From an uncultured Geobacteraceae bacterium (GTDB lineage: Bacteria; Desulfobacterota; Desulfuromonadia; Geobacterales; Pseudopelobacteraceae): a stretch of DNA of 46,469 nucleotides. Shown in pieces: positions 1 through 8,196 of the stretch (the first letter of the stretch is position 1; every line of letters begins with the position of its first letter). A program made the translations under genes and the position numbers. The notes under the pieces are model-generated. The model saw nothing but the letters and a program-made list of their open reading frames with translations. It was not told the DNA's origin and made no database searches. Location: the NCBI GenBank assembly GCA_903901875.1, contig CAIUSO010000153.1, forward strand, positions 1 to 46,469, in the 5' to 3' direction.

Positions 1-168
1 CGGGGCTCAATCCCTTCAGCCTTTCGGTTTACGGCCTGCCTGCTTGCTGTCCTACGCTTAAAACTGTATGTTACCACACAGCCTCCAAGGACTTGCTACC
101 CGGTGGCTGGCCTGCCTTCCGGGACGGGATTCTCACCCGCTGGATTATGCGACCTTGCCCGGCCGCAC
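1..168 (-). mobile_element. 5' end of a group II intron (partial, runs off the left edge)
   Basis: Read on the minus strand, a new sequence begins at 168 with GTGCGG, the conserved 5' start of group II introns (GUGYG). It continues with paired, GC-rich segments typical of the start of domain I, for example GGGTGAGAATCCCG and CCGAAAGGC. The catalytic domain V, any reverse transcriptase gene and the 3' end lie outside the window. The intron sits directly next to one arm of a 12-bp inverted repeat (169-180). Confidence rests on the GTGCG start and overall resemblance; a structured non-intron RNA is the alternative. Confidence 0.58.
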
Positions 169-180
169 TGTAGGTTTGAC
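169..180. repeat. Left arm of a 12-bp inverted repeat
   Basis: TGTAGGTTTGAC here is the exact reverse complement of GTCAAACCTACA at 1104-1115. The two arms bracket the toxin-antitoxin pair, giving a segment of about 950 bp that begins with TG and ends with CA, as many transposable segments do. The group II intron abuts this arm on its outer side. Confidence 0.5.
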
Positions 181-181
181 C

Positions 182-207
182 CCTTGATTCTTTACCTTGA
201 TTCTTTA
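182..207. repeat. Two perfect tandem copies of a 13-bp unit
   Basis: CCTTGATTCTTTA occurs at 182-194 and again at 195-207 with no mismatch. It lies just inside the left arm of the inverted repeat. A different tandem repeat lies just inside the right arm (1070-1107), so both ends of the segment share the same architecture. Confidence 0.75.
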
Positions 208-309
208 TAAAGTAATATGCGGACTCTGGAAGGGCGGCTGTTTATAACCGCTTCATCGAGTCTGCGAGGAAACGAGTGGACGCCCTAAAACAGTTTGTAA
301 GTGTGAGCG

Positions 310-645
310 TTACAGAATCGCTTCAATCCCCTTGCGGTGAATGACATTCAATAGCATGAGTGCTGCACCAGTCGGGCGTTTTGCGCCGCGCTCCAATTGC
401 GATATGTACCCCACCGTCATATTGAGGCAATGCGCAAATACAGATTGGCTCATGTGTGTTTGTTCCCGAATTTTGCGAATTTCTTCTGCTGACAACGGTT
501 CGATCTCCGGTTTCTTTACTCCCAAGTGCCGCATGGTGATTTTTTCGTAAGCATCATTACCCAGAATTCCGATACCGTGCATATCGTTAGCAGTTTCAAG
601 CAGTGCTTGTGTCAACAGGCTATTTTTATTTGCTTTTGTTGTCAT
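310..645 (-). CDS. HTH antitoxin of a RelE/HigB-type toxin-antitoxin pair
   Basis: A 111-residue DNA-binding protein of the HigA/NadS-like XRE antitoxin type. The helix-turn-helix lies in the C-terminal half (SVFAHCLNMTVGYISQLERG, then KRPTGAALMLLNVI). Such proteins bind the toxin and repress their own operon. The start at 645 is chosen because GGAGGAAAT lies at the right distance upstream; an in-frame ATG at 681 would add 12 residues that belong to the toxin tail in another frame. The toxin gene lies directly upstream, and its intact frame would overlap this start by 20 bp, the usual coupled arrangement. This gene looks complete. Confidence 0.85.
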   Translation of the reverse strand: MTTKANKNSLLTQALLETANDMHGIGILGNDAYEKITMRHLGVKKPEIEPLSAEEIRKIREQTHMSQSVFAHCLNMTVGYISQLERGAKRPTGAALMLLNVIHRKGIEAIL

Positions 646-1008
646 CGTACATTTCCTCCAAAATACCCTCTTTAATGGCATGGACTAAATCTTCCGGTTG
701 TGCTGTAAGCCATGCCGCCCCGATCTCTCGCAACGTTGCCAACTCGTCTTCGTCAATATTACCTCTATCATTTTTGCAATACCGTACATGAAAACTGCCC
801 TATTGCCAGAACGATAAGCAATCAACATCCGGTAGCCACCGGAGCACCCCTGTCCCGTCCGCGCCACCCGCTGCTTGATGACTCCACCGCCTAAGTCAGC
901 GTCGATAAGACCACGCTCTGCACGTTCAATAGCATCACGCAAACCATGATCGCTAATGTGCTCCTGTCGCACGTACCGAACAAACCACTTTGTTTTGAAT
1001 ATCCGCAC
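626..1008 (-). pseudogene. RelE/HigB-type toxin with a one-base frameshift
   Basis: The first 83 or so codons (GTG start at 1008) encode a RelE-family toxin of the COG4737 kind, with the block DADLGGGVIKQRVAR and then GQGCSGGYRMLIAYRSGN. After the AIAK region the frame shifts at a run of five A residues (771-775 on the plus strand). Restoring one A gives a continuous tail (NDRGNIDEDELATLREIGAA, then a short end) that terminates at 626-628, overlapping the antitoxin start as expected. Without it the protein runs out of frame to a stop at 685-687, replacing about 45 residues. The change may be a real inactivating deletion, a slippage-prone switch or a sequencing error in a homopolymer. Confidence 0.8.
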
Positions 1009-1069
1009 ATCCCGTCCAATGTTACACAGGAACTATAACACTACGAATCATACATATCAATTCACTTTT

Positions 1070-1107
1070 GGTACAAATATAGGTGTCAGGTACAAATATG
1101 GTTGTCA
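1070..1107. repeat. 19-bp tandem repeat, two copies
   Basis: GGTACAAATATAGGTGTCA (1070-1088) is followed at once by GGTACAAATATGGTTGTCA (1089-1107), two differences in 19 bases. The second copy runs into the right arm of the 12-bp inverted repeat. Confidence 0.7.
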
Positions 1108-1115
1108 AACCTACA
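1104..1115. repeat. Right arm of the 12-bp inverted repeat
   Basis: GTCAAACCTACA is the exact reverse complement of 169-180. With its partner it encloses the toxin-antitoxin pair. The block between the arms has the size and content of a small mobile cassette, but no target-site duplication could be identified. Confidence 0.5.
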
Positions 1116-1131
1116 CTTTTCACAAAAACCG

Positions 1132-1167
1132 AAACCCCGACGGGCGATAAGGCACCCGTCGGGGTTT
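1132..1167. terminator. Strong hairpin, probable bidirectional terminator
   Basis: A perfect 13-bp stem (AAACCCCGACGGG with CCCGTCGGGGTTT) closes a 10-base loop at 1145-1154. The A-rich left flank and T-rich right end make it terminator-like in both directions. It lies just outside the inverted-repeat segment. Confidence 0.7.
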
Positions 1168-1399
1168 TAGGACATCGTCTCTTTTGTGCCCCCCATACTT
1201 CAACGGACCACAACTCTTATTCCGCTTCGTAGTGAAGCCTGTAAAATCCTGCTTCCAAAAGTATGTTTCAGGCCAAGAGAAATCACTATATTCATCAGGT
1301 CGTACTTTATGACAGGCAAGTTTTCCCATGAGACCGCACATCCAATCCGCATACGGAAGAGTCTGATATAAATGGCTTTCTGCTTGAATATGGGCGTTG
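1166..1399 (-). pseudogene. C-terminal remnant resembling a DUF3800 protein
   Basis: On the minus strand an open frame without its own start reads HIQAESHLYQTLPYADWMCG and continues to KYGGHKRDDVLK before running into the terminator hairpin. A C-terminal Q-x-ADW-x-CG block of this kind is typical of DUF3800 proteins, which are common next to mobile elements. There is no N-terminal two-thirds, no start codon with a ribosome-binding site and no natural stop, so this is read as a fragment. The family assignment is from memory of the motif and is tentative. Confidence 0.3.
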
Positions 1400-1461
1400 G
1401 TAAGTGTGAATATTACAGAATCGCTTCAATCCCCGTGCGGTGAATTACGTTCAATAGCATG
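1400..1461 (-). pseudogene. Orphan 3' end of a second antitoxin gene
   Basis: These 62 bases match 297-358, the last codons and downstream bases of the intact antitoxin gene, with about seven differences. On the minus strand they encode MLLNVIHRTGIEAIL and a stop, against MLLNVIHRKGIEAIL in the intact gene. Nothing of the rest of an antitoxin is present. It is a scar of a second, diverged copy of the module or of recombination between copies. Between 1462 and 1602 I see nothing further apart from the ribosome-binding site of the next gene. Confidence 0.75.
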
Positions 1462-1602
1462 TCACAATAATAACCATGGTAAAAAGGGCGTGCATCTTGC
1501 TAATATGCGGGGGTGGAACGGGCACGTAATCTCGCTGACTCCTGCCCGGAAAGATCATCACTCTTTTTGCCACCCATCAACACACAAGCATCAGGAGGCA
1601 TA

Positions 1603-2868
1603 ATGTTCACCTTCATCCACGCGGCAGACATCCACCTCGACAGCCCCCTGCGCGGCCTGGAATACCATGGCGATGCTCCACGGGAACAGATTCGCGGGGC
1701 GGCACGGCGGGCACTGGAAAATCTTGTCACTCTTGCTCTTGAAGAACAGGTCGCCTTTGTTCTGATAGCCGGTGACCTCTACGATGGTGATTGGCGCGAT
1801 TTTAATACGGGCCTCTATTTCAACCGGATGATGACAAAATTGAGAGAGTCCGGCATTCGGGCGTACATCGTTTCCGGAAACCATGACGCGGCAAGTACCC
1901 TCACCAAGAATCTCCGGCCACCCGATAACGTAACCTTTTTCCCCTCCCGCAAGCCGGAGACCATCATCATTCCGGAAATCGGTGTGGCACTTCATGGCCA
2001 GAGCTTTGCCCATCGCTCCGTCCAGGAGGATTTGAGCAGTTCCTATCCCTTGGCACTGCCCGGCTATCTGAACATCGGCCTGCTCCACTCTTCCCTCACC
2101 GGAAGGGAAGGACACGAACCCTACGCCCCCTGCAGTGTGGAGGGGTTAAAATCCCGGGGGTACGACTACTGGGCCCTGGGACATATCCATCAACGGGAAA
2201 TTGTGGCACAGGATCCATGGATCGTCTTCCCGGGCAATATCCAGGGGCGACATATCAAAGAACAGGGAGCAAAGGGGTGTACCCTTGTCAGAGCGGAAGG
2301 AGATAGAATTACCGGGGTAGAGCACCGTCATCTGGATGTGCTCCGCTGGAACAGCTGCCAGGTTGATATTTCAGAGTGCCACAGCGAGGACGATCTCTAT
2401 CGGCAGGTCCACAGTGCCTTCGAGCAGGTGCTGCACGGGTGCGACGGCCTGCCGGCCATGGTACGTTTGGAGCTGATCGGCACAACATCACTGCACCAAC
2501 TGCTCCAGAAGGAATCCCTGCGATGGGAACATGAATTCCGCAGCATGGCTGCCAATCTGGGGGGGGCCGGACTCTGGCTGGAAAAGTTCCGGATCTCAAC
2601 CAGGGAAATAATGGATTATGAGCGGTTCCTCGCCGACGACAACCCGGTCAGCGGCATGTTAAAAATGCTCGTCGGCCTGGAACTCTCCCACGGATCCGCC
2701 ACCGACCTGGACCCCGAAATTGGCACGTTTCTGACCCGCCTTCCGGCCGAAGCACGGGGGGGAACCGAACCCTTTGATCCTCTGGAACCGAATCAGTGGA
2801 GCGACATCTGCGACGACGTCAAGGAATTGCTCATCGCCCGCCTGCTCACCACCGGAGGTGCCCGATGA
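1603..2868 (+). CDS. YhaO/Mre11-like DNA repair nuclease
   Basis: A 421-residue calcineurin-like metallophosphatase of the YhaO/SbcD/Mre11 type, expected to cut DNA ends together with an SMC-like ATPase partner. The metal-binding motifs are all present in order: D9-I-H11 near the start, GDLYDGD, GNHD, LHSS and GHIH. The start at 1603 follows AGGAGG by a normal spacing; an in-frame ATG at 1513 lacks one. The stop overlaps the start of the ATPase gene (ATGA), so the two are translationally coupled, matching the yhaO-yhaN pairing known in other bacteria. The gene itself appears intact although its partner is interrupted. Confidence 0.88.
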   Translation: MFTFIHAADIHLDSPLRGLEYHGDAPREQIRGAARRALENLVTLALEEQVAFVLIAGDLYDGDWRDFNTGLYFNRMMTKLRESGIRAYIVSGNHDAASTLTKNLRPPDNVTFFPSRKPETIIIPEIGVALHGQSFAHRSVQEDLSSSYPLALPGYLNIGLLHSSLTGREGHEPYAPCSVEGLKSRGYDYWALGHIHQREIVAQDPWIVFPGNIQGRHIKEQGAKGCTLVRAEGDRITGVEHRHLDVLRWNSCQVDISECHSEDDLYRQVHSAFEQVLHGCDGLPAMVRLELIGTTSLHQLLQKESLRWEHEFRSMAANLGGAGLWLEKFRISTREIMDYERFLADDNPVSGMLKMLVGLELSHGSATDLDPEIGTFLTRLPAEARGGTEPFDPLEPNQWSDICDDVKELLIARLLTTGGAR

Positions 2869-5800
2869 AACTTAATCGGCTCATCATCAAAGCATACGGC
2901 CACTTCACCAACAAAGAGCTGGATTTCACCTCCCCCGTACCGGGGTTGCATATCATTCACGGCGCCAATGAAGCGGGCAAGAGTACCGCCCTCAGGGCCT
3001 TGAAGGGACTTTTTTTCGGCATACCGGAGCGGACAACCGACAATTTTCTGCACAGTTACGAGCAGCTTCTCATCGGCGGCTGTCTGGAAGCGGGGGTGGG
3101 AGAAACACTGACCTTCTATCGCCGCAAGCGGCGTGTGGGTGACCTGCTCGATGCCGCCATGGAGCAGCTGGATCCGGCCCGACTCCCGCTGTTCCTTGGG
3201 GGAATTGGCCCAGCACTTTTTGACTCCCTCTACGGTATCGACCAGGAAACCCTGGTCAGTGGCGGCCGGGATATTCTGGCTCAGCGAGGGGATGTGGGGC
3301 AGGCCCTCTTTGCCGCAGGGGCCGGGCTTTCTTCCCTCCATGGAATCATTACCGACCTTGAAAAGGAAGCTGCGGATATTTTCAAGCCGTCAGGGAGCAA
3401 GCCGGAACTGAACCGGGCCATCAGGGAGTACACCGACTGCCTGAAGGAAAGCCGGGCCCTCTCCCTCTCCACCCATGAGTGGGAACAGTGCCGCAGGACA
3501 TATGACAGCACCATTACCGAGCTGGCTGACGGTGAGCGGCAGGTACATGAGCTGAACAGTGAACTCATCAGATTAAAGCGCCTTGAAAAGACAGTGCCCA
3601 AATTTGCGGTCAAAAACGATTTAACGGCACGCATTGCCACGCTTGGGCACGTGAGTCGCCTCCCATCGGACTTTCCCGAACAGCTCCGCGCACTCCTCCA
3701 CCAGCGGGCAACGATCAACACACGGATAACCGAAGCCCGCTCCCAGCTCCAGAAACTGGAGTCCGATCGACAGGAACTTATCGTCTGTCGGGATATTCTT
3801 GATCAGGAAGAGACCGTTGACTCGCTCCACCAACGATTGGGGGTTGAGCGACAGGCCCGCAAGGATCGCCCCGGGCTCCATGAAGCAATGATCAGGGGGC
3901 GCACCCAGGCCGAAAGCCTGCTTCGCCGGGTGGCACCGGAGTGTGAATTATCGGCGGTGGATGAGTTAAAGGGTGTCCTCGGCACGCGGCAGCTCATCAC
4001 CAAACTGGGTAACCGCTTTGCGGCGGTGGAGCAGGGTGTGCTGACGGCCCAACAACAGCTTGAGGGCATTGAGGCCGCCTTGGCAAAAGCCGAGCGGAGT
4101 ATCTGCGCATTGGCCGATGTGCCTGATCTGCGCCCCGTGTCAGCACTCCTTGCTCTGGCTACCAGAGGAGGGGATCTGGACGCAACGATCCGCACGGTGA
4201 CCCACGATGCCCGTACCGCCCGAACAGCCGTTGAAACGCGCATTACCGCCCTGGGAATCTGACAGGGAACGCCGGAACAATTACTGACACTGCACCTCCC
4301 CTCCCATGAATCGGTCATGCATATTCTGGACATTTTTCAGGAGAGTGACCGGAGCCTCAAAGAGTTTAGAGAAAGAATTCAGGAAGTCAAATCCGAACAG
4401 GACCGGGTCAACTGCGATATCACGGCAATGGAAGCCCATGGTTCGGTGGTGACAGATACGGAGCTGGGACTCTGCCGAGAGAGCAGAAATGCACAATGGC
4501 AACTGATCAAACGGGCCTGGCTGGAGGGGGAAGATGTCTCCAATGATGCATCATTGCGAGCTCTTGACACCCCCCTGCCGGAAGCGTACGAAACATCGGT
4601 GCGAGACTCCGATGATGTTGCAGACCGGCTTCGGTCTGAAGCTGAGCGGGTGCATGCCTATACCGGTCTCAAGACTCAGCGGGAAAAGCTGTCACTCCAG
4701 CTTTCCCAGTGGCAGGAGAGGGAACGGCAGGCCATAGCAGAGCAAACGGCACAGGGTGCCGCCTGGAAAAACCTCTGGCAGGAGAGCGGCATTGAACCCA
4801 CAACGCCCCGGAAGATGCGTGACTGGCTTGAGTGTTGTACCACTGCTCGGCGTGACGCGGGAGAAATGCTGGCAAAAGAAGCGCTTATCATGCCGTACCG
4901 TGCGCAGCGGAGTGAACTTTACCGGCTGCTGGCCCATGAATTGAAAATGCTGGGCGTAGAAAAAACCTTTCCGGGCGAGGAAGTGGAGCCGCTCCGGGAA
5001 TACGCCGCACAACTCTTTGAAGAGATGAACACTATCCGCAGTGAGCGGATAAAGCTTCAGGAGGAAATCGGCCGGCTCCGGGCGGAGCGTCACTCCGCCG
5101 GTGAAGCACTGGAACGAGGGAACAGTGCCATGGAGACCTGGCGACTCCAGTGGCAGGAGGCTCTTCAGGGGCTCTGGCTTTCCGAAGGATGCACCCCGGA
5201 AGAGGCCATGGAGGCCATGGAGAACCTGCGGAGTTGCCTGGAGCAGCGGGACCTTGCCAATAGTTACCAGCACCGGATGGATGAAATTGACCGACACTCA
5301 CAGGTATTCTCCCATGATGTGACCCAGCTCGTCACATCCATCGCCCCCGAGCTGTCGGATTACTCCCCCGAGCAGGCGGTGGTAAAACTACAGAGTATGC
5401 TGACAGATGCCAGAAAAACCACGTCGGTACGGGAAAAAATTTCTGAAGATATCAAAAAGGCGGCAGACGCTCTTCATGGTGCTGAAACCGAGCAACGGAC
5501 AAATGCGGAAGCGATGAAAGCAATGGAACAGCGCACCGGCTGCGTGACTGACGATGAGTTTTCCGCACTGGAACGGGACTTTAAGGAGTATGAACAACAT
5601 CTGGCTGACCTGAACCGGATTACGAGGGATCTGATGGAACTTTCGGACGGCATTGCCCTTGACCTCATTGAACGGCAGGCGGCTGAAGTTGACCCCGATG
5701 AGCTGCCGACGCAGATCGCCTCACGGGAAACCCGGCTCCACGATGAGCTGGGTCCCCGAATAAAATTTTTGTCAGAAAAAAAAGGGGCCGGGCGAATCCA

Positions 5801-6368
5801 GCTTGAGCTGATGGATGGCGGCGACAAGGCAGCAGAGATGCTTGAAAAAGCCGAAGCGGCCCTTGCATCGGTCAAAAGACTTGCGGGGCGCTATGTGCGG
5901 TTCAAGGTGGCAGGTCAGATTCTGAAGCGGGAAATCGACCTCTATCGTCGTGAACATCAGGACCCGGTATTAAAAGTGGCGTCCCGCTATTTTTCAGAGT
6001 TGACCTGTGCCGCCTACGGGGGGCTGAAAACTGATGTTGACGAGAATGGACACCCCATTCTGGTGGGGGTAACCAGCGATGGCCGGGGCAAAACCGTAGA
6101 GCTGATGAGTTCCGGAACCCGGGACCAGCTCTATCTGTCACTGCGATTGGCCACCATCGAACGGCGGCTCGAACGTCACCAGCCATTGCCCTTTATCGCC
6201 GATGATCTGCTGGTCAATTTCGATGATGTCCGTTCAGCAGCAACACTGCGTGCCCTTTCCGAGCTGGGCACGAAGAACCAGGTCATTCTCTTTACCCATC
6301 ATCGCCAGATCCTGACCATCGCAGAAAGTCTCGGCCAGAAGGAACGGATCTACATCCACGAACTCTGA
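2865..6368 (+). pseudogene. YhaN/SbcC-like ATPase split by one in-frame TGA
   Basis: The full frame would encode about 1167 residues: an N-terminal ATPase half with Walker A (GANEAGKST at about residues 33-41), long coiled coils, and a C-terminal half with the ABC signature (MSSGTRDQLYLS), a Walker B (PFIADDLL) and an H-loop (LFTHHRQI). At codon 466 (4260-4262) a TGA interrupts it; the frame then continues without another stop. The residues around it read ALGI-stop-QGTPEQLL. Relatives usually have Trp here, so TGG to TGA is the simplest explanation. As written, the gene yields a 465-residue N-terminal half; the in-frame ATG at 4317 could start a 683-residue C-terminal half but has no good ribosome-binding site. 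Confidence 0.85.
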
Positions 6369-6527
6369 CAAACCCCCGCGGAGCGGCTCGGGAAAATGGC
6401 CTTTAGTTCAGAGAGAAACCATACGGGACGGCAGCTTCCTCACCCGTAATACCGTTTTTTTCTGTCATTCTCGTTGATTTTCAGCTAGTATGCCGCCACA
6501 GTTTGGGTACTGCCGGGAGGTATATCA

Positions 6528-6908
6528 ATGATTGAGATTAACTTTGACAAGATGGGCGGGCTGATTCCCGCCGTAATTCAGGATTACGAAAATGGCGAGG
6601 TTCTGATGGTCGCCTTTATGGACAAGAAGACCCTTGATCTGACACTGAAGGATGGCAAAACCTGGTTCTTCAGCCGCACCCGGAACAAGTACTGGATGAA
6701 GGGTGAAGAGTCGGGCAACACCCAGGATGTCATGGAAGTACTGACCGACTGTGACGCCGATACCGTCATCATCAAGGTAAAACAGAACGGCCCGGCCGCC
6801 TGCCATACGGGCAATCGGAGCTGTTTCTATGTGAAATGGGAAGATGACCAATGGGTTGAGCATTCCAATCCGCTGTTTGACCCCGCCGAAGTGTATAAAA
6901 AAGCCTGA
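6528..6908 (+). CDS. hisI: Phosphoribosyl-AMP cyclohydrolase
   Basis: A 126-residue cytosolic enzyme that opens the adenine ring of phosphoribosyl-AMP, the third step of histidine synthesis. The metal-binding segment [12 protein letters not shown] and the later [10 protein letters not shown] block are both present, as are the N-terminal GEVLMVAFM and [11 protein letters not shown] motifs. It is the stand-alone HisI form with no fused HisE domain. GGGAGG lies just upstream of the ATG. hisG follows 16 bases downstream, so the two are probably one transcript. The rest of the histidine pathway is not in this window. Confidence 0.95.
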   Translation: MIEINFDKMGGLIPAVIQDYENGEVLMVAFMDKKTLDLTLKDGKTWFFSRTRNKYWMKGEESGNTQDVMEVLTDCDADTVIIKVKQNGPAACHTGNRSCFYVKWEDDQWVEHSNPLFDPAEVYKKA

Positions 6909-6924
6909 TTCGGGAGAAAGTACC

Positions 6925-7800
6925 ATGGCAAACATTCTTAATTTCGGCATCCCCAAGGGGAGCCTCGAAGATGCAACAGTCGGACTGTTCAAAAAAGCCG
7001 GCTGGCAGATCAGCATATCCTCACGCAGCTATTTTCCGGGCGTGGATGATACGGAGATGAACTGCAAACTGATCCGCCCCCAGGAAATGGCGCGCTATGT
7101 GGAGCGGCAGACCATCGACGCCGGCATTGCCGGTCGTGACTGGGTACGTGAAAACGATTCGGACGTGGTGGAAGTATGTGAAATGGTCTATTCCAAGGTG
7201 TCGCGCCGCCCGGCCCGCTGGGTGCTGGTGGTCAACGGCAACTCCACCGTGCAGAAACCGGAAGACCTCCATGGTGCCACCATTTCGACGGAGCTGGTCG
7301 GTTTTACCAAGCGCTACTTTGCCGAGCGGAATATTCCGGTCAATGTGGAATTTTCCTGGGGAGCAACCGAAGCAAAGGTTGTGGATGGACTGTGTGACGC
7401 CATCGTTGAGGTAACCGAAACCGGTTCTACCATAAAGGCAAACGGCCTCCGGATCGTCTGCGAACTCATGGAGTCGGTGCCGGTTCTGCTGGCGAGCAAG
7501 GCAGCCTGGGCAGATCCCTGGAAACGGGCCAAGATCAACCAGATCGCCACGCTGCTCAAATCATCTCTGGCGGCCGAAGGGATGGTCGGGCTGAAGATGA
7601 ACGCCCCCTCCGCTGCCGTCGATGCGATCACAAAGCTGCTCCCCAGCCTGAAAAACCCCACGGTTTCCCATCTCTACAACTCTGACTGGCTTTCCATTGA
7701 AAGCATTCTGTCGGAGAGAGAAGTGCGCAGTGTGGTACCGGAACTGATCAAACTTGGTGCCGAAGGGATTATAGAGTATCCCCTCAACAAAATTATTTAA
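6925..7800 (+). CDS. hisG: ATP phosphoribosyltransferase, long form
   Basis: A 291-residue enzyme that joins ATP and PRPP in the first committed step of histidine synthesis. The N-terminal catalytic part contains [10 protein letters not shown] and the PRPP-binding stretch [18 protein letters not shown]. The length and the extra C-terminal ACT-like region (about residues 215-291) mark the long, self-contained form that is feedback-inhibited by histidine and needs no HisZ partner. The start at 6925 follows GGGAGAAAG at normal spacing; an upstream in-frame start would lie inside hisI. Confidence 0.95.
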   Translation: MANILNFGIPKGSLEDATVGLFKKAGWQISISSRSYFPGVDDTEMNCKLIRPQEMARYVERQTIDAGIAGRDWVRENDSDVVEVCEMVYSKVSRRPARWVLVVNGNSTVQKPEDLHGATISTELVGFTKRYFAERNIPVNVEFSWGATEAKVVDGLCDAIVEVTETGSTIKANGLRIVCELMESVPVLLASKAAWADPWKRAKINQIATLLKSSLAAEGMVGLKMNAPSAAVDAITKLLPSLKNPTVSHLYNSDWLSIESILSEREVRSVVPELIKLGAEGIIEYPLNKII

Positions 7801-7833
7801 CATTATTTCACAAAATACTTGGAGACAGTTCAC

Positions 7834-8145
7834 ATGAAAAAAATTCTTTCCACTATCGTTGCAGCTCTGGTAACCGTATCCTTCTCGGCCGCAGTTGTCT
7901 CAGCCGTTGATGCTCCCCCCGCCGCAGTTCCTGCCGCTCCGGCAGCGGCTCCGGCCGTTGCGCCGGTAGTCCCCGTTGTTCCGGCAGCAACCGCACCGGA
8001 ACTTGCTCCGGTAGCAGAAAAAACGACCGTGAAACCGGCAAAGAAAGCGAAAAAAGCCAAGAAAGCAAAAAAAGTTAAAAAAGGACTTAAGGGAAAGAAG
8101 AGTAAGAAATCGGCAAAAAAAACCAAGAGTACCAAGAAAAAGTAA
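7834..8145 (+). CDS. Secreted Ala/Pro- and Lys-rich protein of unknown function
   Basis: A 103-residue protein in three parts. A signal peptide (about 1-25, ending VVSAVDA) is followed by an Ala/Pro/Val-rich linker (about 26-65) and an extremely basic tail beginning PAKKAKKAKKAKKVKK and ending in KSTKKK. The tail resembles histone H1-like repeats, but the signal peptide points outside the cytoplasm, so binding to anionic envelope polymers is a plausible inference and nothing more. The start follows GGAG at normal spacing; a TTG 15 bases upstream is less likely. It lies 33 bases after hisG and 51 before prfA without obvious functional ties. Confidence 0.75.
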   Translation: MKKILSTIVAALVTVSFSAAVVSAVDAPPAAVPAAPAAAPAVAPVVPVVPAATAPELAPVAEKTTVKPAKKAKKAKKAKKVKKGLKGKKSKKSAKKTKSTKKK

Positions 8146-8160
8146 TCCCCCCACATAGCA

Positions 8161-8182
8161 ACGGCCGCCGGATGGCGGCCGT
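8161..8182 (+). terminator. GC-rich hairpin between the lysine-rich gene and prfA
   Basis: A 9-bp perfect stem (ACGGCCGCC with GGCGGCCGT) closes a GGAT loop. There is no T-run after it, so it may act as a weak terminator or as an mRNA-stabilising element ahead of prfA. Confidence 0.4.
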
Positions 8183-8196
8183 AATGGACTGTACGT

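Noticed and set aside
4260-4262. TGA in the YhaN-like gene as a selenocysteine codon
   Set aside because: No convincing SECIS-like hairpin directly follows, the ATPase family has no selenocysteine, and a Trp is expected there.
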